In this document: in pieces, positions 1 through 5,250 of the stretch | How positions within the stretch are numbered: position 1 is the stretch's first letter | Layout of the letters: the number at the start of each line of letters is the position of its first letter | Source of the DNA: Rhodocyclaceae bacterium | GTDB taxonomy: Bacteria > Pseudomonadota > Gammaproteobacteria > Burkholderiales > Rhodocyclaceae | Length of the DNA stretch: 5,250 bases | Direction: 5' to 3' | Assembly (NCBI GenBank): GCA_013821865.1 | Contig: PNJM01000188.1 | Span: 1 to 5,250, forward strand | Translations under genes and position numbers: made by a program | Notes under the pieces: model-generated | Told to the model about the DNA's origin: nothing | What the model saw: the letters and a program-made list of their open reading frames with translations, nothing else | Databases searched by the model: none

Positions 1-17
1 GGGGCATCATCCGCTAG
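1..17 (+). CDS. lpxA: LpxA, UDP-N-acetylglucosamine acyltransferase (last codons only)
   Basis: Only the 3' end is present: after two bases of a split codon, the frame reads Gly-Ile-Ile-Arg and then TAG at 15-17. LpxA proteins typically end in Arg-Gly-(Ile/Leu)-Ile-Arg, and the two leading bases (GG) fit an Arg codon. LpxA starts lipid A synthesis by moving a hydroxyacyl chain from acyl carrier protein to UDP-GlcNAc, and its gene normally lies directly before lpxB. The call rests on four residues plus that context, so it is an inference from the known gene order. The stop is followed after two bases by the lpxB start, consistent with co-transcription. Confidence 0.6.
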
Positions 18-19
18 CC

Positions 20-1192
20 GTGGCCGATCCGATCCGCATCGCAATGGTGGCCGGCGAGGCATCCGGCGACCTGCTTGCCAGCCATCTTATCGCGGCGTTG
101 AGAATGCGGCTCCCCGATGCGCAGTTTTTTGGCATTGGCGGACCGAAAATGCAGGCGGCCGGCTTCAATGCGCTCTACCCGGCGGAAAAGCTAGCGGTAA
201 GAGGTTATGCGGAGGTGCTCAGGCACTACGGCGAGATCACCGGCATCCGTCGCAGGCTGTCGGCAGAATTGCTGCGGAACCCGCCGCACGCCTTCATCGG
301 CGTCGATGCGCCGGATTTCAATCTTGACCTGGAGCGCCGGCTCAAGGCGCGCGGCATTCCCGCCATTCATTACGTCAGTCCCTCGATCTGGGCATGGCGC
401 GGCGGCCGTATTCTTGGCATCGCCAGGTCGGTGTCGCACATGCTGACGCTGTTCCCGTTCGAAGAGGAGATCTATCGCCGCCACAACATCCCGGTCACCT
501 ATGTTGGACATCCCCTGGCTGACGTGATTCCGCTCGAAGTCGATGAGGCGGCGGCACGCGAGCGGCTGGGCTTGCCCACCGAGCAGCATATATTCGCCCT
601 GTTGCCAGGCAGCCGGCAGTCCGAACTGCACTACATGGGCAGGGCCTTCATCGAGACCGCCAAGCGGTTGCATGAGCGTTTCCCCGATGCACGCTTCCTG
701 GTGCCGCTGGCGACGCGGGAGACGCGTGACCTGTTCGAGCAGGCGCTGTACGACTGCGCTGCCCAGGATATCCCCATCACCCGCCTGTTCGGCCATGCCC
801 AGGACGCCATAGCGGCGGCGGATGCGGTGCTCGTCGCCAGCGGCACGGCAACGCTGGAAGCGGCGCTGCTCAAGAAACCCATGGTCATCGCCTATCGCAT
901 GTCGCCGTGGTCCTGGCGCATCATGCGGCGCATGAAGTACCAGCCCTATGTCGGCCTGCCCAACATTCTGGCAGGACGTTTCGTCGTGCCTGAGTTCCTG
1001 CAGGACGAGGCCACCCCCGACAACCTTGCGCAGGCCCTGGGCAATCTGGTCGAAGACCGCGAAATCTGCAACCGTGTCGCAGGTGTGTTCTCTTCTCTGC
1101 ACGAGCAACTCAGGCAGAATACGGCGGAGAAGGCGGCTGCGGCGATCCTGCCTTATCTGAACCGGGCGGAAGATTGGGCACAAGCAGCCTGA
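20..1192 (+). CDS. lpxB: Lipid-A-disaccharide synthase LpxB
   Basis: LpxB is a family GT19 glycosyltransferase at the inner face of the cytoplasmic membrane. It joins UDP-2,3-diacylglucosamine to lipid X (2,3-diacylglucosamine 1-phosphate), giving the beta-1,6-linked disaccharide of lipid A and UDP. The 390-residue length is normal for the family. Visible hallmarks are VAGEASGD near residues 10-17, GVDAPDFN at 94-101 (the region of the catalytic Asp), [10 protein letters not shown] at 118-127, YVGHPL at 161-166, LPGSR at 195-199 and [11 protein letters not shown] at 273-283 in the C-terminal nucleotide-sugar half. The start is GTG, two bases after the lpxA stop; the only nearby ATG (Met9) would cut off the first strand. 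No clear Shine-Dalgarno precedes it, suggesting translational coupling to lpxA. The 3' end overlaps rnhB by 19 bp. Family assignment is essentially certain; the start is likely but not proven. Confidence 0.97.
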   Translation: MADPIRIAMVAGEASGDLLASHLIAALRMRLPDAQFFGIGGPKMQAAGFNALYPAEKLAVRGYAEVLRHYGEITGIRRRLSAELLRNPPHAFIGVDAPDFNLDLERRLKARGIPAIHYVSPSIWAWRGGRILGIARSVSHMLTLFPFEEEIYRRHNIPVTYVGHPLADVIPLEVDEAAARERLGLPTEQHIFALLPGSRQSELHYMGRAFIETAKRLHERFPDARFLVPLATRETRDLFEQALYDCAAQDIPITRLFGHAQDAIAAADAVLVASGTATLEAALLKKPMVIAYRMSPWSWRIMRRMKYQPYVGLPNILAGRFVVPEFLQDEATPDNLAQALGNLVEDREICNRVAGVFSSLHEQLRQNTAEKAAAAILPYLNRAEDWAQAA

Positions 1193-1758
1193 TCTGCGGC
1201 GTCGACGAAGCCGGACGTGGCCCGCTGGCCGGACCTGTTTTTGCCGCCGCCGTAATTCTCGATCCACGCGACCCGATCGACGGCCTGGCCGATTCCAAGA
1301 AACTTCCCGAGCGCACCCGCGACAGGCTCGCGCCGCTGATCCGCGAACGGTCGCTGGCCTGGGCGGTGGCCAGCGCCACGGTCGAGGAGATCGACGCCCT
1401 CAACATCCTGCAGGCCACGCTGTTGGCAATGCGCCGGGCGGTGGAATCGCTGGCGCTGCGCCCGGACGAGGTGCTGGTGGATGGCATGCACTGCCCGTGC
1501 GTGGAAATCCCGGTGCGGGCAATCGTCAAAGGCGACAGCACCGTGGCGGCCATCTCGGCCGCCTCGATCCTGGCGAAGACGGTGCGCGACGCCGAGATGC
1601 TGCGCCTGCATGCGTTGCATCCGCAGTACGGCCTGGATCGGCACAAGGGTTATCCGACGGTTGCGCATCTGGCGGCACTGCGCAGCCACGGCGTGATCGC
1701 CATCTATCGCCGCAGCTTCGGCCCGGTGCGCGAACTTATCCAAGGAGAAGTCAAATGA
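1174..1758 (+). CDS. rnhB: Ribonuclease HII
   Basis: RNase HII cuts the RNA strand of RNA/DNA hybrids and nicks 5' of single ribonucleotides misincorporated in DNA, starting ribonucleotide excision repair. The 194 residues match the usual length. The metal-binding acidic residues are visible: Asp11-Glu12 in [14 protein letters not shown], Asp103 in LVDG, and Asp121 in KGDST; the GRG motif that reads the ribonucleotide junction is at 14-16. The C-terminal half carries [11 protein letters not shown] (152-162) and YRRSFGPV (178-185). A TTG start is chosen because no ATG or GTG lies between the lpxB end and the GVDEAG core; a weak GGAAG precedes it by one base only, so initiation probably depends on ribosomes finishing lpxB, which it overlaps by 19 bp. 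The end overlaps the next gene by ATGA. Association of rnhB with the lpx cluster is common in proteobacteria. Confidence 0.96.
   Translation: MGTSSLICGVDEAGRGPLAGPVFAAAVILDPRDPIDGLADSKKLPERTRDRLAPLIRERSLAWAVASATVEEIDALNILQATLLAMRRAVESLALRPDEVLVDGMHCPCVEIPVRAIVKGDSTVAAISAASILAKTVRDAEMLRLHALHPQYGLDRHKGYPTVAHLAALRSHGVIAIYRRSFGPVRELIQGEVK
1742..1747 (+). promoter_or_regulatory. Shine-Dalgarno for the CopD-like gene
   Basis: AAGGAG, a near-perfect Shine-Dalgarno, lies inside the last codons of rnhB, seven bases before the ATG at 1755 (ten before a second in-frame ATG at 1758). It fixes the start of the membrane-protein gene and rules out the longer in-frame extension into rnhB. It is the strongest ribosome binding site in the window. 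Confidence 0.85.
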
Positions 1759-2222
1759 TGGACTGGAAACCGCTTTGGCTGCTCCTGCACGTTGTCAGCG
1801 TGGTGGTCTGGGTGGGGGGGATGCACTTTGCACATCAGTGCCTGCGCCCGGCCGCTGTGCAGCAACTCGATCCGCCGCAGCGGCTGCCGCTCTGGGCGGG
1901 CGTCTTCGCGCGGTTTTTCCCCTGGGTATGGATTGCGGTGGCTCTGATTCTGTTCAGCGGCTTCGCCATGATCCTGCAGATCGGCTTCCGGCTGGCGCCG
2001 CTCTCCTGGCATCTCATGATGGCCAGCGGCATCGCCATGATGTTCGTATTCGCCCACGTTTTCTTCGCGCCCTACCGGCGGCTGAAACGAGGCGTGGCGG
2101 ACAGGGCGTGGAAGGAGGCGGGGGCGGCGCTCAACCAGATCCGCCGCATGGTCGGCGTCAACCTGATCCTGGGCTACGTCACGATCGCGATCGCGACGCT
2201 GGGCCGCTACCTGGCTTCCTGA
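1755..2222 (+). CDS. CopD-like four-helix membrane protein of unknown function
   Basis: A 155-residue integral membrane protein with four predicted helices at about residues 7-26, 54-76, 84-106 and 132-152, and a basic loop YRRLKR at 107-112. It resembles the CopD-like proteins of betaproteobacteria, small relatives of the membrane part of the copper-export/uptake protein CopD. The pattern [19 protein letters not shown] with His12, His24 and His27, plus His86 and His101 in helix 3, would suit heme or metal binding within the membrane; this is inference. Also typical is [16 protein letters not shown] (51-66). No signal peptide separate from helix 1 is seen. The gene is translationally coupled to rnhB by an ATGA overlap and has its own strong Shine-Dalgarno. 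Its last 44 bp are shared, on the opposite strand, with the end of senB. A run of seven G lies at 1814-1820. The actual substrate or role is unknown. Confidence 0.72.
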   Translation: MMDWKPLWLLLHVVSVVVWVGGMHFAHQCLRPAAVQQLDPPQRLPLWAGVFARFFPWVWIAVALILFSGFAMILQIGFRLAPLSWHLMMASGIAMMFVFAHVFFAPYRRLKRGVADRAWKEAGAALNQIRRMVGVNLILGYVTIAIATLGRYLAS

Positions 2223-3186
2223 AGGTCCGGAGGCCAAGCTCTGCCAGCAGCTTGCGCCATGCTTTGGCTTCGCGGCGGGGTGAGACCAGCGGGCGCCGCC
2301 GTATCACCGCCGACCCAAGCTCGCGCAGAAAGTCCTCGTCTTCCATGGCACGCTGAACCAGCCCGGCCAGCGCCGCGTCATCTCCTACCGGGAAACAGGC
2401 AGGATAATCGTCGCCGAGCAATCCGCGGTTGCCGGGAATGTCCGAAGCGATCACCGGAACGCCGAGGGCAATGGCTTCCGACACCACATGCGCGCCGCCT
2501 TCCAGCACGGAACTGATCACCATGACGTTGCTGCGGGAGAGCAGGCGCATCGTTTTCCAGTGCGGCAGTTCGCCGACCCAGCGGTAGCGCGGCTCGATCC
2601 GCATCAGTCTCGATGCTTCCTTCTCCATGGCGGCGGACAACGGCTTGCCTGCCTGCACAACCTGGATGCGCGCCGTCCGGGGGAAATGGCGCAGTGCCAG
2701 CGCCATGCGAAAGGGGTCCTTCTCCTCGCGCAGATGTCCGAGGACAGCAGCGCGGAAGACCCGGTACGGCGGATCACAAGCAAGAGGTGTCGCGACGGAC
2801 TGATGGATCACGCGCGCCCTGGCCCGCTGGCCGGCGGTGAGTTCCGCCAGCGCCGCTTCCTGGAGTACGATCAGGCGCGTCGCCAGTTCCAGGGATTCTC
2901 CGGCATCCGGGTCGTTGTGGATGTCGCGGTAGACGTCGGTGCCGGTCAATGCCAGCACGGCCGGCTTGTCGGGGTGGCATACCCGAAAGGACTTGATCGA
3001 GGCATGGCTCCTGCGCGCATGCAGTGCCACCATCAGGTCGCAGGCCGAGCCGTCCCATTCCGTCCTGATGGAAACCCGGCAGCCCAACCCGCGCAGGATG
3101 CGCGCCCAGCGCGTCGCCGTGTTGCGGTTGCCGGCGCGCGAACCCGGCGGGGCGGGGGTGACTATGATGACTCTGGCTGCGGGCAT
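2179..3186 (-). CDS. senB: SenB-type glycosyltransferase (putative selenosugar synthase)
   Basis: A 335-residue GT-B glycosyltransferase that I recognise as the family once called TIGR04348 and now SenB. Known SenB enzymes join selenophosphate to a UDP-sugar (UDP-GlcNAc or UDP-glucose) to make a 1-seleno sugar, which SenA couples to hercynine on the way to selenoneine. Family signatures: IVTPAPPGSRAGN (8-20) and RWARIL (26-31) at the N terminus, LMVALHARRS (51-60), LALTGTDVYRD (78-88), LGHLREEKDPFR (149-160), RYRWVGELP (200-208), and the nucleotide-sugar site SSVLEGGAHVVSEAIALGVP (225-244) followed by LLGDDYPACFPVGD (256-269). ATG at 3186 puts the family N terminus directly at the start; the frame stays open upstream but lies inside the methyltransferase gene. 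No Shine-Dalgarno is visible. The last 14 codons run into the CopD-like gene and look like a non-homologous tail. No senA or senC is in the window, so the substrate here is inferred. Confidence 0.75.
   Translation of the reverse strand: MPAARVIIVTPAPPGSRAGNRNTATRWARILRGLGCRVSIRTEWDGSACDLMVALHARRSHASIKSFRVCHPDKPAVLALTGTDVYRDIHNDPDAGESLELATRLIVLQEAALAELTAGQRARARVIHQSVATPLACDPPYRVFRAAVLGHLREEKDPFRMALALRHFPRTARIQVVQAGKPLSAAMEKEASRLMRIEPRYRWVGELPHWKTMRLLSRSNVMVISSVLEGGAHVVSEAIALGVPVIASDIPGNRGLLGDDYPACFPVGDDAALAGLVQRAMEDEDFLRELGSAVIRRRPLVSPRREAKAWRKLLAELGLRTFRKPGSGPASRSRS
2185..2196. repeat. 12-bp perfect palindrome in the convergent gene overlap
   Basis: TCGCGATCGCGA is its own reverse complement and includes the octamer GCGATCGC. 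It lies inside the 44 bp shared by the ends of the CopD-like gene (encoding part of Ile-Ala-Ile-Ala) and senB (encoding the terminal Ser-Arg repeats). It has no loop and no T-run, so it does not look like a rho-independent terminator. Confidence 0.75.
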
Positions 3187-3195
3187 GTGAATGTC

Positions 3196-3203
3196 ACTAT
3201 ACT
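3196..3203. promoter_or_regulatory. Possible back-to-back -10 elements for senB and the methyltransferase gene
   Basis: The spacer between the divergent starts (3186 minus, 3215 plus) is only 28 bp. On the plus strand TATACT (3198-3203) is five of six to the -10 consensus; on the minus strand TATAGT (3201-3196) also matches five of six. The two share the central TATA. Neither has a good -35 at 16-18 bp, and start sites expected about seven bases downstream would leave leaders of only about 3-5 bases. This is suggestive only. Confidence 0.3.
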
Positions 3204-3214
3204 TTCGGAAACAA

Positions 3215-4018
3215 ATGAAGAAAATCACTTCCCGCGACAACGCCACCTTCAAGCTGCTGCGCAGCCTCGCAGAATCATCGCGCGAACGCCGCAAGCAGGG
3301 CAGGACGCTGATTGACGGCATGCACCTCGTCACTGCCTGCACGGAGCATTTCGGCCTGCCCGAACTCCTTGCGGTCAGCGAAACCGGCGCCGGACAGGCT
3401 GAAATCAGGGCTTTTTTCGAGAGGCACCAAAAGGCGGCCCCGCTCTGTTTCAGCGATGCCCTGTTCGCAGAGATCAGCCCGGTGGCCATGCCCACCGGCA
3501 TTCTCGCCCTCATTCCCGTTCCGGCACCGAAACCGGGCATGACGGCAGGCAGATCCTGCGTCCTCCTCGATGCCATCCAGGATGCGGGCAATCTCGGCTC
3601 GATCCTGCGCTCAGCCGCGGCGGCGGGCATATCCGATGTATTCCTCGGCACGGGCTGTGCCCAGGCCTGGTCTCCGCGCGTGCTGCGGGCGGCGATGGGG
3701 GCGCATTTCGTCCTGCGCATTCACGAGCATGCCGCGCTGGAAGAAGTGCTGCGCAATCATGCCGGCTGCAGCATCTCCACAAGCCCGCATGGCGACAAGA
3801 CGATCTACGAGCTCGATCTCACCGGGCCGGTGGCCTGGATCTTCGGCAACGAAGGAGCGGGGCTGTCCGGGGAATTGGAAAAGCTGGCGCGGCATTCGGC
3901 CCTGATTCCCATGTCCGGCAAGACCGAGTCGCTCAACGTGGCGGCGGCGGCGGCGGTGTGCCTGTTCGAGGAAGTACGGCAGAAGGCCTGGATCAAAACA
4001 CGTGCCGGTCCAGCTTGA
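3215..4018 (+). CDS. TrmH/SpoU-family RNA 2'-O-methyltransferase
   Basis: A SPOUT-class enzyme that should transfer methyl from S-adenosylmethionine to a ribose 2'-OH of rRNA or tRNA; the target cannot be told from sequence. The 267 residues split into an N-terminal substrate-binding part (about 1-105, starting MKKITSRDN, with [10 protein letters not shown] at 30-39) and the trefoil-knot SPOUT domain with all three motifs: [20 protein letters not shown] (119-138; Asn126, Arg132), [14 protein letters not shown] (208-221; Glu213) and [18 protein letters not shown] (231-248; Ser239, Asn241). The ATG at 3215 is preferred over the in-frame ATG at 3191 because MKKITSRDN is the usual family start, a weak GGAA lies at 3207-3210, and a possible -10 lies between the two ATGs. 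Motif 3 alanines are encoded by five tandem GCG codons at 3941-3955. The 3' end overlaps ppsR by 26 bp. Confidence 0.92.
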   Translation: MKKITSRDNATFKLLRSLAESSRERRKQGRTLIDGMHLVTACTEHFGLPELLAVSETGAGQAEIRAFFERHQKAAPLCFSDALFAEISPVAMPTGILALIPVPAPKPGMTAGRSCVLLDAIQDAGNLGSILRSAAAAGISDVFLGTGCAQAWSPRVLRAAMGAHFVLRIHEHAALEEVLRNHAGCSISTSPHGDKTIYELDLTGPVAWIFGNEGAGLSGELEKLARHSALIPMSGKTESLNVAAAAAVCLFEEVRQKAWIKTRAGPA

Positions 4019-4823
4019 CCTCCTGCATGATGGTTGCGGCAATTTCCTCAATGGACTTGGTTGTCGAGTCGAGCCAGCGGATTTCCTCGCGCAGCATCAG
4101 CTTCTGCGCTTCTCCGATCTCGTAGCGGCAGTTCTCCAATGAAGCGTAGCGGCTGTCCGGACGGCGCTCATGACGGATCTTGTGCAGCCGCTCCGGCGCG
4201 ATGGTCAGGCCGAACAGTTTGGCACGGTGCTTGTACAGGGCATCCGGCAGACGATTGCGCTCGAAGTCCTCGGGTATGAGCGGGTAGTTGGCGGCCCGGA
4301 TGCCGAACTGCAGCGCGAGATAAAGGCTGGTCGGCGTTTTCCCGCTGCGCGAGACGCCGATCAGGATAACCTCGGCCTTGTCGAGCCCCTTGTCGGAAGC
4401 TCCGTCGTCGTGGGCCAGGGTGAAATTGACGGCCTCGATGCGGTTCGTGTAGTCCTGGCTCGAAGGCTGGCCGTGAGAGCGGCCGATGGTGTGCGTGGAT
4501 TTGGCTCCCAGTTCCTCTTCCAGCGGTACGATGAAAGCCTCGAAGAAGTCGAGAAAGAGAGCATCTGCCTCGCGCAGCACCTTGCCGACATTGGCATCCA
4601 CCAGGGTGGTGACAACGATGGGGCGTATGCCATCCTCCTCCGCGGCCTGGCGGATCTGCCAGAGACAATCCTTGGCCTTCCCCAGCGATGAAACGAATGG
4701 AATGCGAACCTGCCGGAAGCGGATGCTCTCGAACTGGGTGAGCAGGCTGTGGCCCAGCGTTTCGGCGGTAATGCCGGTGCCGTCGGAGATGAAGAAAACG
4801 GTTCTCGAGTGCCGATCTGTCAT
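3993..4823 (-). CDS. ppsR: PEP synthase regulatory protein (bifunctional kinase/pyrophosphorylase, PSRP)
   Basis: PSRP (DUF299 family) controls PEP synthase in the cytosol. It inactivates the enzyme by ADP-dependent phosphorylation of a Thr beside the catalytic His, and reactivates it by Pi-dependent removal that yields pyrophosphate. The 276 residues match the family length. Motifs are [19 protein letters not shown] (10-28) at the N terminus, [15 protein letters not shown] (92-106), THTIGRSHG (110-118), [17 protein letters not shown] (125-141), and the P-loop [11 protein letters not shown] (156-166), followed by [10 protein letters not shown] (178-187), LFGLTI (203-208) and the late SLENCRYEI (228-236). 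ATG at 4823 is preceded by AGGG eight bases upstream. The gene is divergent from ppsA, its substrate, which strongly supports the PEP-synthase version rather than the related PPDK regulator. It ends convergently 26 bp inside the methyltransferase gene. Confidence 0.95.
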   Translation of the reverse strand: MTDRHSRTVFFISDGTGITAETLGHSLLTQFESIRFRQVRIPFVSSLGKAKDCLWQIRQAAEEDGIRPIVVTTLVDANVGKVLREADALFLDFFEAFIVPLEEELGAKSTHTIGRSHGQPSSQDYTNRIEAVNFTLAHDDGASDKGLDKAEVILIGVSRSGKTPTSLYLALQFGIRAANYPLIPEDFERNRLPDALYKHRAKLFGLTIAPERLHKIRHERRPDSRYASLENCRYEIGEAQKLMLREEIRWLDSTTKSIEEIAATIMQEVKLDRHVF

Positions 4824-4861
4824 GGGGAAAACCCTAGCCTGCGCGGTACAATCAAAGGCGA

Positions 4862-4867
4862 TAAAAT
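4862..4867 (+). promoter_or_regulatory. Possible -10 element for ppsA
   Basis: TAAAAT on the plus strand matches five of six bases of the -10 consensus and overlaps the proposed ppsR -10 on the other strand. The expected start near 4874 would leave a leader of about 45 bases before the ppsA ATG. No acceptable -35 lies 16-18 bp upstream (GC-rich there), so an activator or another sigma factor could be needed. An alternative -35-like TTGACT at 4883-4888 has no -10 at proper distance. Confidence 0.25.
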
Positions 4868-4891
4868 AAATTGTTTGCTTCTTTGACTCAA
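4863..4891 (-). promoter_or_regulatory. Candidate sigma-70 promoter of ppsR
   Basis: Reading the minus strand, TTGAGT (4891-4886) and TATTTT (4868-4863) are separated by exactly 17 bp; each matches four of six consensus bases. Transcription would start near 4856, giving a leader of about 33 bases that holds the AGGG before the ppsR ATG. The block lies in the only AT-rich stretch of the window. It is a pattern match, without experimental support. Confidence 0.42.
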
Positions 4892-4918
4892 CTCGGAAAT
4901 TACTGAAATGAGCCTGAA

Positions 4919-5250
4919 ATGACCCGGTACGTAATCGGTTTCGACGAACTGCGCATGAGCGATGTGGAGCAGGTCGGCGGCAAGAATGCCTCGCTCGGAG
5001 AAATGATCAGCCAGTTGGCCCATGCCGGGGTGCGCGTTCCGGGCGGCTTTGCCACCACCGCCCAGGCCTATCGCGATTTTCTTGCCCACCAGGGGCTGGC
5101 CGGCCGCATCAACGCGGCTCTCGACCGCCTGGATGTCGACGACGTCGAGGCGCTCGCCGCCACCGGCGCGCAGATCCGCCAGTGGATCGTGGACCTGCCC
5201 TTCCCCGAGAAACTCGAGCGCGAAATCAAGGAACATTATCATGCCCTGGT
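4919..5250 (+). CDS. ppsA: Phosphoenolpyruvate synthase, N-terminal part (runs off the window)
   Basis: PEP synthase turns pyruvate, ATP and water into PEP, AMP and phosphate, the entry step of gluconeogenesis from pyruvate or lactate. The first 110 codons and two bases are present, about one seventh of the usual near-800-residue enzyme. They cover the start of the ATP-binding (PPDK N-terminal, ATP-grasp-like) domain: [20 protein letters not shown] (4-23), [10 protein letters not shown] (24-33) and [18 protein letters not shown] (38-55). The swivelling phosphohistidine domain and the PEP/pyruvate domain lie beyond 5250, so the Thr targeted by PpsR cannot be inspected. ATG at 4919 places the conserved N terminus at the usual distance. 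No clear Shine-Dalgarno precedes it; a four-codon open frame starting at 4908 overlaps the start by ATGA. The divergent neighbour ppsR is its regulator. Confidence 0.96.
   Translation, partial: MTRYVIGFDELRMSDVEQVGGKNASLGEMISQLAHAGVRVPGGFATTAQAYRDFLAHQGLAGRINAALDRLDVDDVEALAATGAQIRQWIVDLPFPEKLEREIKEHYHAL

Noticed and set aside
191..1267. Long minus-strand open frame (358 codons) opposite lpxB
   Set aside because: It is Arg/Gln/His-rich without family motifs, and it lies opposite an unmistakable lpxB; typical antisense shadow in GC-rich DNA.
1497..1754. N-terminal extension of the CopD-like frame into rnhB
   Set aside because: This part is the out-of-frame shadow of rnhB; the strong Shine-Dalgarno at 1742-1747 sets the start at 1755.
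2220..2290. Possible rho-independent terminator after the CopD-like gene
   Set aside because: No stable stem followed by a T-run was found on either strand, and the stretch is senB coding sequence.
2488..3315. Plus-strand 275-codon open frame opposite senB
   Set aside because: Low-complexity His/Arg/Gln-rich composition, no motif, antisense to the conserved glycosyltransferase and overlapping the start of the methyltransferase.
3187..3720. N-terminal extension of the senB frame across the methyltransferase gene
   Set aside because: The residues before Met at 3186 do not resemble SenB and lie antisense to a conserved methyltransferase; the family N terminus begins at this Met.
3941..3955. 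GCG triplet repeat as a possible unstable microsatellite
   Set aside because: It encodes the alanine helix following SPOUT motif 3, where small residues are normal; five units is short and in frame, so no special role is needed.
4170..4691. Plus-strand 173-codon open frame opposite ppsR
   Set aside because: Antisense shadow of ppsR, which has an intact P-loop and full family length.
4820..5242. Minus-strand open frame opposite the ppsA start
   Set aside because: It covers both the ppsA N terminus, which has clear family motifs, and the promoter spacer; no recognisable product.

Overview
The window is compact, GC-rich, chromosomal DNA of a Gram-negative bacterium. The order lipid A genes - rnhB - SpoU-type methyltransferase - ppsR - ppsA, together with the protein sequences, points to a betaproteobacterium, perhaps of the Rhodocyclales; the order-level guess is inference only. 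I see no mobile element, tRNA, rRNA, CRISPR array or large repeat, and coding density is close to 100 percent.

Layout. (1) Positions 1-2222, plus strand, one tightly packed transcription unit: the last codons of lpxA, lpxB (GTG start), rnhB (TTG start inside the end of lpxB), and a small four-helix membrane protein of CopD type joined to rnhB by an ATGA overlap. (2) Positions 2179-3186, minus strand: a glycosyltransferase that I recognise as the SenB type (selenosugar synthase of selenoneine biosynthesis). It runs convergently into the membrane-protein gene, with 44 bp of overlap at the 3' ends. (3) Positions 3215-4018, plus strand: a TrmH/SpoU-family RNA 2'-O-methyltransferase, divergent from senB across only 28 bp and overlapping ppsR by 26 bp at the 3' end. 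(4) Positions 3993-4823, minus strand: ppsR, the kinase/pyrophosphorylase that switches PEP synthase off and on. (5) Positions 4919-5250, plus strand: the first 110 codons of ppsA, the target of PpsR, divergent from it across a 95-bp AT-rich spacer with a good promoter candidate for ppsR.

How the genes relate. lpxA/lpxB make the lipid A disaccharide of the outer membrane; rnhB commonly travels with them. ppsR and ppsA are a regulator-target pair controlling the pyruvate to PEP step at the entry to gluconeogenesis. The least ordinary element is senB: no SenA (selenoneine synthase) or SenC (selenophosphate synthetase) gene lies beside it here, so it is either an orphan feeding a pathway encoded elsewhere or a family member with another acceptor. 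It sits, with the CopD-like gene, between rnhB and the methyltransferase gene. No rho-independent terminator is evident at either convergent junction.
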